Source: Phil1 sp964487565 (GTDB taxonomy: Bacteria > Bacillota > Clostridia > Christensenellales > CAG-138). From it: DNA of 59,282 nt. This document shows positions 42,919 to 51,612 of this stretch, one piece after another. The translations under genes were made by a program, and so were the position numbers. The notes beneath the pieces were generated by a model that had not been told where the DNA came from, searched no databases, and saw only the letters and a program-made list of their open reading frames with translations. The stretch is taken from positions 1 to 59,282 of the forward strand of contig CAZARN010000012.1 in assembly GCA_964487565.1 (NCBI GenBank), in the 5' to 3' direction. How positions within the stretch are numbered: position 1 is the stretch's first letter; every line of letters starts with the position of its first letter.

Positions 42919-44223
42919 TCAGCCGTTTGATTCGGTCATTATGTCGAGTATTTCACGGTCGGTACCGCGCATACCTATGCTTGCCATGCGGCCGACTGTC
43001 CTTATGGTGTTGTCAACGCCTTTTTTGACGATGCCTTCACCGTCCAGAAACTGGTTTCTCCCGTTGTGATACATTTCGTATCCGAGGAAACCGGCTTCCA
43101 CAGCCATCGCGATCTTCGCCGCGCAGGACGGCTTCGCGCCGTCGCATACCATGCCCGAAAGTATGGCCAGCGTGTTGACGATCGTATGGGCGATCACATC
43201 AAAGCCGTCGCCGTTGAGATAGGCGATGCCCGCCGCCGCCCCGCAGCCGGCGCTGACGGCGCCGCAGAACGCGGAAAGACGGCCGATGCTCGTTTTCTGA
43301 TGTATCGTGACGAGATCGGACACGGCGAGCGCGCGATACAGGCGGTTTTTATCCGCGCCAAGCTCCTTTGCGCATTCGATCACGGGCAGGCTTGCCGTCA
43401 TGCCCTGATTGCCGCTGCCGGACACGATCACGACAGGCATTTCGCAGCCGCTCATGCGCGCGTCGGAACCGGCCGCGGCCGCCGCCATCGCGCGCACGCA
43501 GGTATCGTTTGAGCGTGAAACAAGAAGCGTCCTGCCGATGCGCGCGCCCCACGGATTGGCAAGTCCCTGCGCCGATATGGCGCTGTTGCACGCGATCTGG
43601 CGCTCGAGAACATCCGCTATATCGGCCGTGTCGACGCAGTCCGCAAATGCGACGATGCGCTCGACGTCAAGCGTGCCGTAATCCGGCTGTGGGGAGGACG
43701 CGGCGGCGCAGGACGCTGGCGAGGCCTTTTCAAAAATGCAAACGCCGTCTTTTTCGATATGCGTTATGTTGGTATGGAAGTCCTCGATTGTCACGCGGGC
43801 TGATGAAGCGCCGCTTTTGACGGACACGGCGATGAAAAACACCTTGTCGCCCGCCGAGGGGATCACCTCGCCCGAGCGGGTGTTCCTGTATGCGAGGATC
43901 GCGGCGCGCTCGCTTTCACACACGTTTGAAAGCACCTCAAGCTCTGCCGAGGCGTTGCCAGCGACGATCCCCGCCGCGGCTGCGGCCTCGATCCCGCGCA
44001 TGCCCGACGTGTTCGGCACGACGACGCTTTTTGCGTTTTTGATTATGTTACCGCTTGCTTCGACGGAGAATTCATCCGGAAGAACGCCAAGGACCTCGCG
44101 CGCCTTTGCCGCGGCATAGGCGATGGCGATCGGCTCCGTGCAGCCCGTGGCGCAGATAAGCTCCGCGTTGAGTATCTTTATGTATTCCGCATAGACGGGA
44201 TCGGATCTTGTGAGAGTAAGCAT
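42919..44223 (-). CDS. L-cysteine desulfidase (UPF0597/YhaM/CyuA family)
   Basis: A 434-residue protein with the family signature ATGCTEPIAIAYAAAKAR at about 25-43 and cysteines further on in SGMVCDGAKPSCAAK, which together should bind an iron-sulfur cluster. GSGNQGMTASLPVIE is also typical. The family, related to L-serine dehydratase alpha chains, breaks cysteine into sulfide, pyruvate and ammonia. Serine dehydration is a possible alternative. It has GGAG upstream, its own terminator and no linked transporter. Confidence 0.9.
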   Translation of the reverse strand: MLTLTRSDPVYAEYIKILNAELICATGCTEPIAIAYAAAKAREVLGVLPDEFSVEASGNIIKNAKSVVVPNTSGMRGIEAAAAAGIVAGNASAELEVLSNVCESERAAILAYRNTRSGEVIPSAGDKVFFIAVSVKSGASSARVTIEDFHTNITHIEKDGVCIFEKASPASCAAASSPQPDYGTLDVERIVAFADCVDTADIADVLERQIACNSAISAQGLANPWGARIGRTLLVSRSNDTCVRAMAAAAAGSDARMSGCEMPVVIVSGSGNQGMTASLPVIECAKELGADKNRLYRALAVSDLVTIHQKTSIGRLSAFCGAVSAGCGAAAGIAYLNGDGFDVIAHTIVNTLAILSGMVCDGAKPSCAAKIAMAVEAGFLGYEMYHNGRNQFLDGEGIVKKGVDNTIRTVGRMASIGMRGTDREILDIMTESNG

Positions 44224-44262
44224 GTGCCGCTCCTTTATGATGAAAAAAATATGACCGGGCGC

Positions 44263-44296
44263 GCAACGGGAGAGGCAAGTCTGCCTCTCCCGTTGC
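44263..44296 (-). terminator. 15-bp perfect hairpin after copZ
   Basis: GCAACGGGAGAGGCA / TGCCTCTCCCGTTGC with a 4-base loop lies 22 bases past the copZ stop. The stem is very stable but the T-tract is absent, so it may stabilise the mRNA end or work with Rho. Confidence 0.65.
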
Positions 44297-44318
44297 GCTT
44301 GCGCATTTCCGATGCCTG

Positions 44319-44528
44319 TTATTCGATGCCGTGCACGATAAAACCGCCGTCTTCCGCGGTCTTTTTGAGCACGTCGTTGGATATGTCTTCCTTGAGCGTT
44401 ACGATCGCGGTGCCGTCAACGTGATTGCACAGGGCTTCTTCAACCTGGGGAAGCTCCTCGAGCCTTCTCTTGAGCCTGCCCTCGCAGCCGCCGCAGTGCA
44501 TACCTTCAACTTTCATTGTCTTCTTCAT
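44319..44528 (-). CDS. copZ: Copper chaperone CopZ-like HMA protein
   Basis: A 69-residue HMA protein with the metal site MHCGGC and an HMA body EEALCNHVDGTAIVTLKED. It binds Cu(I) and hands it to CopA. The 51-base gap to copA and the lack of a promoter between them place it in the copA operon. The last residues FIVHGIE closely echo the last residues of the CopA C-terminal HMA domain (YIVDGIE), so the two domains are probably duplicates. Confidence 0.93.
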   Translation of the reverse strand: MKKTMKVEGMHCGGCEGRLKRRLEELPQVEEALCNHVDGTAIVTLKEDISNDVLKKTAEDGGFIVHGIE

Positions 44529-44579
44529 TGTAAATATCTCCCTTCGTTTGATTTTTATTTTATCGACACCGGATGAGCT

Positions 44580-47096
44580 TCATTCGATGCCGTCTACGAT
44601 GTAGCCAGCGCCTTCAACGGCCTTACGCATGATATCGTCGGGAACTTCGGCCTTGAGCGTGACCCGCGCGGTCCCGCTCACATGGTCAGCCGTGGCTTCC
44701 ACAACGCCGTCGATGGCTTCGAGCGAGGTCTTGACCATGTTCTCGCAGTGCCCGCACATCATGCCGGTGATCCTTATGGTCTTTTCAAATGTTGCCGGAG
44801 CCTGTGTTTTCTTTACTTTGCGCTTTTTGTCCTTCCTGGCGTCTGTCATATCAAAAAGATTGAGACGCAGCGCGTTTGACACCACGCAGAAGCTGCTGAG
44901 GCTCATTGCCGCGGCGCCGATCATCGGGTTGAGCGTGAGGCCGAGCGATACGAACGCGCCGGCGGCGACAGGAATGCAGACCGCGTTGTAGAAGAACGCC
45001 CAGAACAGGTTCTGATGGATCGTGCGCAGCGTGGCGCGGCTCAGACGAATGGCGGCGGAAACGTCGGTGAGGCGGCTCTTCATGAGCACGACGTCCGCGG
45101 CGTCTATGGCGACGTCGGTACCGGCGCCGATGGCGATGCCGACGTCGGCCCTTGTGAGGGCGGGCGCGTCGTTTATGCCGTCGCCGACCATTGCGACTTT
45201 ACCCTTCTTCTTGAGGTCGCGTATAACGCTTTCCTTCCCGTCGGGAAGAACGCCCGCGATCACCTCGTCAACGCATGCCTGAGCACCTATGGCTTTGGCG
45301 GTACGCTCGTTGTCGCCGGTGAGCATGACCACATGGATGCCCATGTTCTGCATCTCGCGCACGGCGGCTGCGCTGTCCTCCTTGATGACGTCGGCCACGG
45401 CGATTATGCCGATGAGCTTATCGTCCTTCGCAAAGAACAACGGGGTCTTGCCGTGCTCGGCGAGCGTTTCGGAGTTTTGTCTGATGGAAGCGGGTATCTC
45501 GCTCATGGAGCTTATGAACTTGTAATTGCCGCCTGTGAGCTTGCTGCCGTTGAGCGTGGCGGTGAGGCCGTTGCCCGGCAGGGCCGTGAACTCGCTTACT
45601 TCGGCGGCGCTGATGTTGGATTCCTCGGCCTTTTGCAGTATCGCGCGGGCAAGCGGATGCTCGCTCTTCTTTTCAAGCGCGTAAGCCATCGTGATAAGCT
45701 CGTTCTCGCTTACGCCCTCGGCGGGCAGTATATCGGTCACCTTGGGTTCGCCGGTGGTTATCGTGCCGGTCTTGTCGAGGGCGACGATATCCATCTTGCC
45801 CGTTTCCTCAAGAGAGACGGCGGTTTTGAACAGTATGCCCTTCTTGGCGCCCTTGCCGTTGCCGACCATTATGGCGACGGGCGTCGCAAGACCAAGCGCG
45901 CAGGGGCAGCTTATGACAAGCACCGAAATGCCGCGTGCAAGGGAGAACCCTATGTCGCGTCCGACGATGAGCCATATCGCTGTGGTTATCACCGCAATGC
46001 AGATGACCACGGGAACGAACACGCCCGAAACCTTATCGGCGATCTTCGCGATGGGCGCCTTCGTGGCGGCGGCGTCGCTGACCATCTGGATGATCTGGGA
46101 AAGCGTCGTATCCTCGCCCACACGGGTGGCCTCGCATTTGATGAAGCCGGACTGGTTGATCGTCGCGGCGGAGACCACGTCGCCGACGGTCTTGTCAACA
46201 GGTATGCTTTCGCCGGTGAGGGCGGATTCATTGACAGCGCTGTGACCTTCGGTAATGACGCCGTCAACAGGTATGTTTTCGCCGGGGCGCACAACGAAGA
46301 AGTCGCCCTTGCGGACCTGATCGATGGAAACCTCCGTCTCCTGTCCGTCGCGGATGACGACGGCTGTTTTGGGGGCAAGCTTCATAAGGCTCTTGAGCGC
46401 GTCCGTGGTTTTGCCCTTTGAGCGCGCCTCAAGCATTTTGCCGACGGTTATAAGCGTCAGGATCATCGCGGAGGCTTCAAAATAGAAACCGTGATGATAT
46501 TCTGCGATTTTCGCGGCGTCGGCCGCCTGCACGGCGGAGGCCAGGGCAAAAAGAACGCAGGTGCTGTATATGAATGCGGCGCTTGAACCGAGGGCGATCA
46601 AGGTGTCCATGTTCGGCGAGCGCTTGAAGAGGCTCTTATAGCCGTTGATGAAGAACTTCTGGTTGATGACCATGACGATGGCCGCAAGCAGCATCTGAAC
46701 GATGCCGACGGCGACCGGGTTCTTTATCACGGCAGGTATGGGCCAGCCGAGCATCCCGTGACCCATGGAAACATACATGAGCACGATGAGAAAACCGAGC
46801 GAGCAGAACAGGCGCTTTTTGAGCAGCGGCGTTTCGCGGTCCTTGAGCGCGTCCTCCGATGCGGCGGCGGAGCTGCCCGCGGCGCCGCCCTGCGGCGCGC
46901 CTTTTTCGGTGCAGCCATAACCCGCGCCCTGCACGGCGGATATTATGGCGGCGGGGGCCGCCGTGCCTTCCACGCCCATGGAATTCGTCAGAAGACTGAC
47001 GGAGCAGGACGCAACGCCCGGTACCTTTGTGACGGCTTTTTCAACCCTTGCGCTGCAAGCCGCACAGCTCATTCCAGTTACGTTGTATTGCTTCAT
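44580..47096 (-). CDS. copA: Cu(I)-exporting P1B ATPase with N- and C-terminal HMA domains
   Basis: An 838-residue copper pump. The N-terminal HMA domain has CAAC at 11-14. Then come TGES at 294-297, the copper-type gate CPCALGLATP (CPC 397-399), phosphorylated Asp441 in DKTGT, the SEHPL pair at 480-481 and GDGINDAPAL at 638-647. A second HMA domain with CGHC at 781-784 sits at the C-terminus, which is less usual. It moves Cu(I) out of the cytoplasm. Its promoter carries a CsoR-style dyad, and copZ follows in the operon. Confidence 0.96.
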   Translation of the reverse strand: MKQYNVTGMSCAACSARVEKAVTKVPGVASCSVSLLTNSMGVEGTAAPAAIISAVQGAGYGCTEKGAPQGGAAGSSAAASEDALKDRETPLLKKRLFCSLGFLIVLMYVSMGHGMLGWPIPAVIKNPVAVGIVQMLLAAIVMVINQKFFINGYKSLFKRSPNMDTLIALGSSAAFIYSTCVLFALASAVQAADAAKIAEYHHGFYFEASAMILTLITVGKMLEARSKGKTTDALKSLMKLAPKTAVVIRDGQETEVSIDQVRKGDFFVVRPGENIPVDGVITEGHSAVNESALTGESIPVDKTVGDVVSAATINQSGFIKCEATRVGEDTTLSQIIQMVSDAAATKAPIAKIADKVSGVFVPVVICIAVITTAIWLIVGRDIGFSLARGISVLVISCPCALGLATPVAIMVGNGKGAKKGILFKTAVSLEETGKMDIVALDKTGTITTGEPKVTDILPAEGVSENELITMAYALEKKSEHPLARAILQKAEESNISAAEVSEFTALPGNGLTATLNGSKLTGGNYKFISSMSEIPASIRQNSETLAEHGKTPLFFAKDDKLIGIIAVADVIKEDSAAAVREMQNMGIHVVMLTGDNERTAKAIGAQACVDEVIAGVLPDGKESVIRDLKKKGKVAMVGDGINDAPALTRADVGIAIGAGTDVAIDAADVVLMKSRLTDVSAAIRLSRATLRTIHQNLFWAFFYNAVCIPVAAGAFVSLGLTLNPMIGAAAMSLSSFCVVSNALRLNLFDMTDARKDKKRKVKKTQAPATFEKTIRITGMMCGHCENMVKTSLEAIDGVVEATADHVSGTARVTLKAEVPDDIMRKAVEGAGYIVDGIE

Positions 47097-47259
47097 AATA
47101 CCTCCCTGTAATATTTCATGCGATTATTTTATTATTACATGATAACTGTGCTGTTATCACGCACAGCCGACGGCAGTGATACCGGCCTTACGGCAGACGC
47201 CGTTAATGTGCGATTTCAACGGATCGGACCCTCTCAACATACCCTTCGGTGACAAATAC

Positions 47260-47289
47260 ATGATATACCCCATACGGGTATATTGTCAA
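47260..47289 (-). promoter_or_regulatory. copA promoter with CsoR-type operator
   Basis: On the minus strand TTGACA (47284-47289) and TATCAT (47260-47265) have an 18-base spacer. The 17-bp element ATACCCCATACGGGTAT (47265-47281, plus strand) fills that spacer. ATACCC/GGGTAT dyads with GC centres are what CsoR repressors bind. The leader to copA is about 157 bases and contains a GTTATCA hairpin. Confidence 0.82.
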
Positions 47290-47344
47290 CAGGCAATTGA
47301 CAAAAAGAGGGATTTGCCCGCCCGACGCGAATAAACGCCTGCTT

Positions 47345-48523
47345 TTAAGGATGGACGTAAACGTCGATACCGCCGCTTTCAAGCGTGTCGAGCGCCTGAG
47401 CGTCAAGCGTGTCCGCAATGAAAACGGGAGCGATGCTCAGCGCAAGCTCCGCGAGGCTCATATCGGACGAACATGCCACGATCTCCGGCACGGCGCATTT
47501 GTACATGCCGTCGGTCACATCGACAAACGGGAATACGGTCTCGCCGCTGCCGTAAACGTAATAATTATCCTCATCCTCATAACCGAAAGGATAATCGTGC
47601 AGATAAACGATGCTCACAGGATGCGCAAAGGAGAGCGTTTTCCAGTTTGCGATCACATTGCCCTGCCTGTGCGAAAAGGTATAATCGAACCGGGTTTCAG
47701 GCGCGTCGCCGAGGTGGCATATGAAACCGTCATAGCTTATGACGGTGCCGCGCGTATAGCCGTTTTCGCGCAGCGCGGCGGCGATATAGTCCGTGCAAAA
47801 GGCGTTTTTCAGCCACAACAGATCGATATAGCGCGATATCGCGTTGTCGAGCGCAAAGCGCATATATTCATCCGAAACGGACAGGCGCATCGTATCATCG
47901 CCGAGAAGATCAAGCCCTACGCAGGCGGGATCATTCGCGTAGGCCGCGCATTGGATGAAAAAAGCCCTGAGCCCGGCGTTTTGTGCGGGGTCGTAAGATG
48001 CGGCTTCCTCGTCGTCCGAGCATCTGAAAAGCGAAGCGTAAAGCTCGTATGCCGGGGCGAGATAATGATAGCGCGTGCCGCTGTTTTCAAGCGTGGAGAG
48101 CGCTTCGTAAAGCGCGTGGGGCACCTTTATATCGGTGTTGGGATGGCTGTTGATATAGCTGAGATTTATTACATCCTCATATTCGGCGTCTGCGCAGAAA
48201 AGCTGATAGGATTCCGTGACGGCTTTTGAATACAGGCTTCTAAGCGCTTTCTTTTGCGCCGCGGGCGAGGAGCCGTCCGCGCCGATATCGTAATAAAAGG
48301 TGAAATACTTGCAGCACTCGAACGCGCCGGTGGCGTCGAGCGTGATCTCCTGCATACCGGCCTTCGCGCCGATAAGGGCATTGAGGCCGAAAAGCATCGA
48401 TGCGAGCGTGATGCAAACGAGCGCGATGAGCAGCGCAGTCCTCAGCTTCACATGTTTGTCCGAAAGCCTGACATGCGTTATGCGTTCCGGCACGGGTCTT
48501 TCGTTGCTTGCGTTTTGTTTCAT
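47345..48523 (-). CDS. Membrane-anchored protein with a degenerate ApbE-like domain
   Basis: A 392-residue protein: a basic N-terminus, one helix at about 30-50 and a large outside domain. The middle DLLWLKNAFCTDYIAAALRENGYTRGTVISYDGF and the end SLAELALSIAPVFIA align in pattern with ApbE flavin transferases (DLGGIAKGYAxD, then ADALAT). The glycine motif, the HIIDP histidine and the Mg-binding ADALAT residues are not conserved, so flavin transfer is doubtful. This family call is an inference and could be wrong. The ATG at 48523 overlaps the stop of the ATPase gene by 4 bases, which fixes the start and places the gene in the peptide transporter operon. Confidence 0.65.
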   Translation of the reverse strand: MKQNASNERPVPERITHVRLSDKHVKLRTALLIALVCITLASMLFGLNALIGAKAGMQEITLDATGAFECCKYFTFYYDIGADGSSPAAQKKALRSLYSKAVTESYQLFCADAEYEDVINLSYINSHPNTDIKVPHALYEALSTLENSGTRYHYLAPAYELYASLFRCSDDEEAASYDPAQNAGLRAFFIQCAAYANDPACVGLDLLGDDTMRLSVSDEYMRFALDNAISRYIDLLWLKNAFCTDYIAAALRENGYTRGTVISYDGFICHLGDAPETRFDYTFSHRQGNVIANWKTLSFAHPVSIVYLHDYPFGYEDEDNYYVYGSGETVFPFVDVTDGMYKCAVPEIVACSSDMSLAELALSIAPVFIADTLDAQALDTLESGGIDVYVHP

Positions 48524-49836
48524 ATTATCGCCATCAGTATCAGAAATCCATAGAGCGCAAGCATTGCCCCGAGGAAAATGAACGAGGCGACGGCGCCCTT
48601 GCGACAGGCCTTGAAGGTGCGCATATAGTTGTGCTTTCGCAGTATATATGCTGCCGGCAAACCCAAAAGGGGCAGGAGAAAGGATGCGGCCGTATACCAT
48701 CCGCTGCCGGTATCGTGGATGGGTCTGTTGAGGATCACCTCGCGCGACTGCGTGGGTACATGGGGCTTGCCTTCGCCGGACTTTTCCGCGTTTACGCCAA
48801 TGACAGAAATGGATTTGAGCGGTATGTTCTTTTCGCGAATTGCCCTGTACTCATCGGCTTCGGCTTTGCTCGCATAAACGTAATGATCGTGTCCGATGTT
48901 AATAAGCTCCGGCGCGTCTTCGGGGGCATAATCCCTGTCGGACCCTTCGTATATGAACAGGACCTTGTTCCTTTCAAGCTTCGGATCCGGAAGCGGTATC
49001 GCGGAGATCAGGGAACGGGTGTAAGGATGCAGCGGATAGTTGAAAAGCTCCTCGGCCGAGGCGATCTCCATTATCCGTCCCTTATATATGACGCCGATGC
49101 GGTCCGATATATAGCGCACGATGGAAAGGTCGTGCGCGATGAAGAAGCATGTGGTGTTCCTCTCGCGCTTGAACTTGTTCATCAGGTTGAGTATCTGCGC
49201 GCGTATGGACACGTCGAGCGCCGATATCGGTTCGTCCGCAATGATGAGCTCAGGCTCCATCACCATCGCCCTTGCGAGGCCGACCCTTTGGCGCTGCCCG
49301 CCGGAAAACTCGTGCGGATAGCGCGTCAGGTGCTCCGGCAGCAGGCCGACCTCACCGATGATGTTTTCGACCTTGCGGATACGGTCGGCCTCGTTTTTAT
49401 AAAGGCGGAAATTGACGAGACCTTCCGAAATGATCTGTTCCACGGTCGCGCGCTCGTTGAGGGAGGTCGCGGGATCCTGAAAGACCATCTGAATATTGCG
49501 TATGACTTCCCTGTCAAGAGTGTGCGGAATGCGTCCGGAAATGCGCACGCCCTTATAATATATCGCGCCGCCGGCGCATGTGTTGGCGCGGATCACGGCG
49601 CGTCCGACGGTGGTCTTTCCGGAGCCTGATTCGCCTACGAATGAAAATGTTTCGCCCTTGTAAACATCGAAGGTAACATCCTTGGCCGCCCGGACGACGG
49701 AATCACCCTTGCCGAAATTGATGTCCACATGCTTGAGGGAAAGGAGTATCTCCTTCCCGTTTTCGGCGATGGGGCCATGCTCCGGGAAATGGGTGAATTT
49801 GGCTTCATGAGCCATTTGGCAGTTCTCTTTACCCAT
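48520..49836 (-). CDS. OppF-type ABC ATPase with C-terminal membrane helices
   Basis: A 438-residue protein. The first 330 residues are a normal OppF/DppF ATPase: GESGSGKTTVGRAVI, VFQDPATSLNE, FSGGQRQRVGLARAM and IADEPISALDVSIRAQ. The usual oligopeptide C-terminal cysteine cluster is missing. Instead, residues about 375-438 hold two hydrophobic helices separated by a basic loop (RKHNYMRTFKACRKGA), so the ATPase would be tied to the membrane. I do not know this arrangement from standard peptide transporters. It lies 15 bases after oppD and overlaps the next gene by 4 bases. Confidence 0.88.
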   Translation of the reverse strand: MGKENCQMAHEAKFTHFPEHGPIAENGKEILLSLKHVDINFGKGDSVVRAAKDVTFDVYKGETFSFVGESGSGKTTVGRAVIRANTCAGGAIYYKGVRISGRIPHTLDREVIRNIQMVFQDPATSLNERATVEQIISEGLVNFRLYKNEADRIRKVENIIGEVGLLPEHLTRYPHEFSGGQRQRVGLARAMVMEPELIIADEPISALDVSIRAQILNLMNKFKRERNTTCFFIAHDLSIVRYISDRIGVIYKGRIMEIASAEELFNYPLHPYTRSLISAIPLPDPKLERNKVLFIYEGSDRDYAPEDAPELINIGHDHYVYASKAEADEYRAIREKNIPLKSISVIGVNAEKSGEGKPHVPTQSREVILNRPIHDTGSGWYTAASFLLPLLGLPAAYILRKHNYMRTFKACRKGAVASFIFLGAMLALYGFLILMAII

Positions 49837-49851
49837 TGAAGTTAATCCTTT

Positions 49852-51600
49852 TTATATATTGAATGCTTTTTTGAGCGTCGTGCTTATGTCGCATATTATG
49901 GCGGGTTTGTCGATCTTGGGCGCCCGCGGATCAAGAAGCCATGTTTTCGCGTAATGCGTTTCCGATATCTTGAACATGGGCGGCGCCTTGAGGGTATCCA
50001 CTTTCAGACAATAAGGATTGCGTGGCGCGAAAGCGTCGCCGGTTATCCTGTTATACAGCGACGGGGGAGTGCCCGCGATGGAATAGAGCATGGAGTTTTT
50101 GTCGCTCAACTGGGGCAGGGAGGATAGCAGTACCCATGTGTAAGGATGGCGCGGATCGTAGAACACCTCGTCCACTGTGCCGATCTCGACGATCTCGCCG
50201 GCGTAAAGCACGGCGACGCGATCCGCGACATTTGCAACAACGCCGAGGTCGTGCGTGATGAACACGGTCGTATAATGCAGCTCCTTTTGAAGATCCTTGA
50301 TGAGCTGGAGTATCTGCGCCTGAATCGTGACGTCGAGCGCGGTCGTGGGTTCATCGCAAATGAGTATTTTCGGCCGGCAGGAAAGGGCGATGGCGATGAC
50401 GATCCTCTGACGCATACCGCCGGAATACTGGAACGGATAATCGTCGAACCTGTTTTCGGCATTGGGTATGCCGACCTTTTGCATGAGCGTTATTGCCCTT
50501 TTGCGCGCCTCGAATTCGGACACATGCTGATGCTTGATGATAACCGATGTGATCTGGTTGCCGATAGTGAGTATCGGATTCAGCGAGGTCATCGGATCCT
50601 GAAATATGGTCGCGATCTTGTTTCCGCGTATATTCGTCCAGTTGTTCACGCACGAGGTCTTTGCAAGGTTGAGCGTCATGTGTCCGTTCAATCTGTCGTG
50701 CGTTTCATCAGTGAGGCGCACGTGGAACACGGCGGTCTCGAATATGGCGTCAAGGAGCGCGTCGTCCGAAAGATCCACGCCGAGCTGCATTGCCTTTTTG
50801 AAGGAGCGCATGATCGTGCGCAGAAGACCGGCTTGCTTGTGCGCGGGATACCGGCTGACGGAAAGGTAGACGTCCTTTGCGAGACGCTTGTTGCGCACGC
50901 GCGTCTCGTCGGATATTTCGGCTGTGCATTCCACGGCGTATCGCGCCTTGAGTTCGGCGTGCCTTGCCCTGTAATCGGCGTTGTACGCGCCGTCTCTTCT
51001 CGTCCTTCGCACGTCCTCGCGTATGGTCTGCTTTTTTTGCGCTTCGAGCGCCTTGAGCTTCTCATCGCAGTCGTCGATCTGCTTTGAAAGCTCATGTATC
51101 TCTGCTTTTTCCTTCATGGTGTCAAGCGTGAGCCTGCGGTTGTTGGCCTCCGTCCGCTCGAAAATCAGCTCCCTGCGTTTTGCTTCAAAATCGGTTTCCG
51201 CTTCGTCGCTGAGGGTGAGCCGGCTTTGTCTGTCCTTTTCAAGCGCGATCAGCTCCCTGTATGTGCCGCAGGAAAGCTCAAGCTTTGAATAGCCGTTGAG
51301 ACGGTGCTCCGTCTGCGCTATCAGCGCCTTGACGGCGGGGTTTAGCGGGGCTGATATCGCCGTCAGCTCTTCATCGTTGAATACTATGGAACCTTGATCG
51401 ATGAAGCCGTTGTTGTCCAGCATACCGGCGAACGTTTTGGTCAGCACGGACTTGCCGCAGCCGGATTCGCCGACGATCGCGATCGTTTCGTTTTCAAATA
51501 TATCAAGCGAAACGTTGCGTATGGCGCTTAGCACGCGGCCGCGCACGCGGAATTTGACGTTAAGGTTTTTGATCGAAAGCAGTATGTTTTTATCTTCCAT
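49852..51600 (-). CDS. OppD-type ABC ATPase with a 240-residue insertion
   Basis: A 582-residue OppD/DppD ATPase, where about 330 is usual. Walker A GESGCGKS is at 44-51, but the Q-loop IFQDPMTSLNP comes only at about 332-342. The intervening residues about 83-325 form a highly charged, mostly helical insertion with a coiled-coil stretch (about 115-195). After it come YSGGMRQRIVIAIAL and ICDEPTTALDVTIQAQ, so the catalytic set is complete. The insertion would sit near the helical subdomain that touches the permeases. It is followed by the OppF-type gene and preceded by oppC with a 12-base gap. Confidence 0.9.
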   Translation of the reverse strand: MEDKNILLSIKNLNVKFRVRGRVLSAIRNVSLDIFENETIAIVGESGCGKSVLTKTFAGMLDNNGFIDQGSIVFNDEELTAISAPLNPAVKALIAQTEHRLNGYSKLELSCGTYRELIALEKDRQSRLTLSDEAETDFEAKRRELIFERTEANNRRLTLDTMKEKAEIHELSKQIDDCDEKLKALEAQKKQTIREDVRRTRRDGAYNADYRARHAELKARYAVECTAEISDETRVRNKRLAKDVYLSVSRYPAHKQAGLLRTIMRSFKKAMQLGVDLSDDALLDAIFETAVFHVRLTDETHDRLNGHMTLNLAKTSCVNNWTNIRGNKIATIFQDPMTSLNPILTIGNQITSVIIKHQHVSEFEARKRAITLMQKVGIPNAENRFDDYPFQYSGGMRQRIVIAIALSCRPKILICDEPTTALDVTIQAQILQLIKDLQKELHYTTVFITHDLGVVANVADRVAVLYAGEIVEIGTVDEVFYDPRHPYTWVLLSSLPQLSDKNSMLYSIAGTPPSLYNRITGDAFAPRNPYCLKVDTLKAPPMFKISETHYAKTWLLDPRAPKIDKPAIICDISTTLKKAFNI

Positions 51601-51612
51601 AGCGACGGCTCC

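Noticed and set aside
45015..46421. A 468-codon open frame on the plus strand opposite copA
   Set aside because: It is antisense to a certain gene, has the composition of a codon-shadow in GC-rich DNA, no ribosome site and no recognisable domain. The same applies to the long antisense frames at 8344-9297, 10461-11363, 47297-48229 and 48508-49629.
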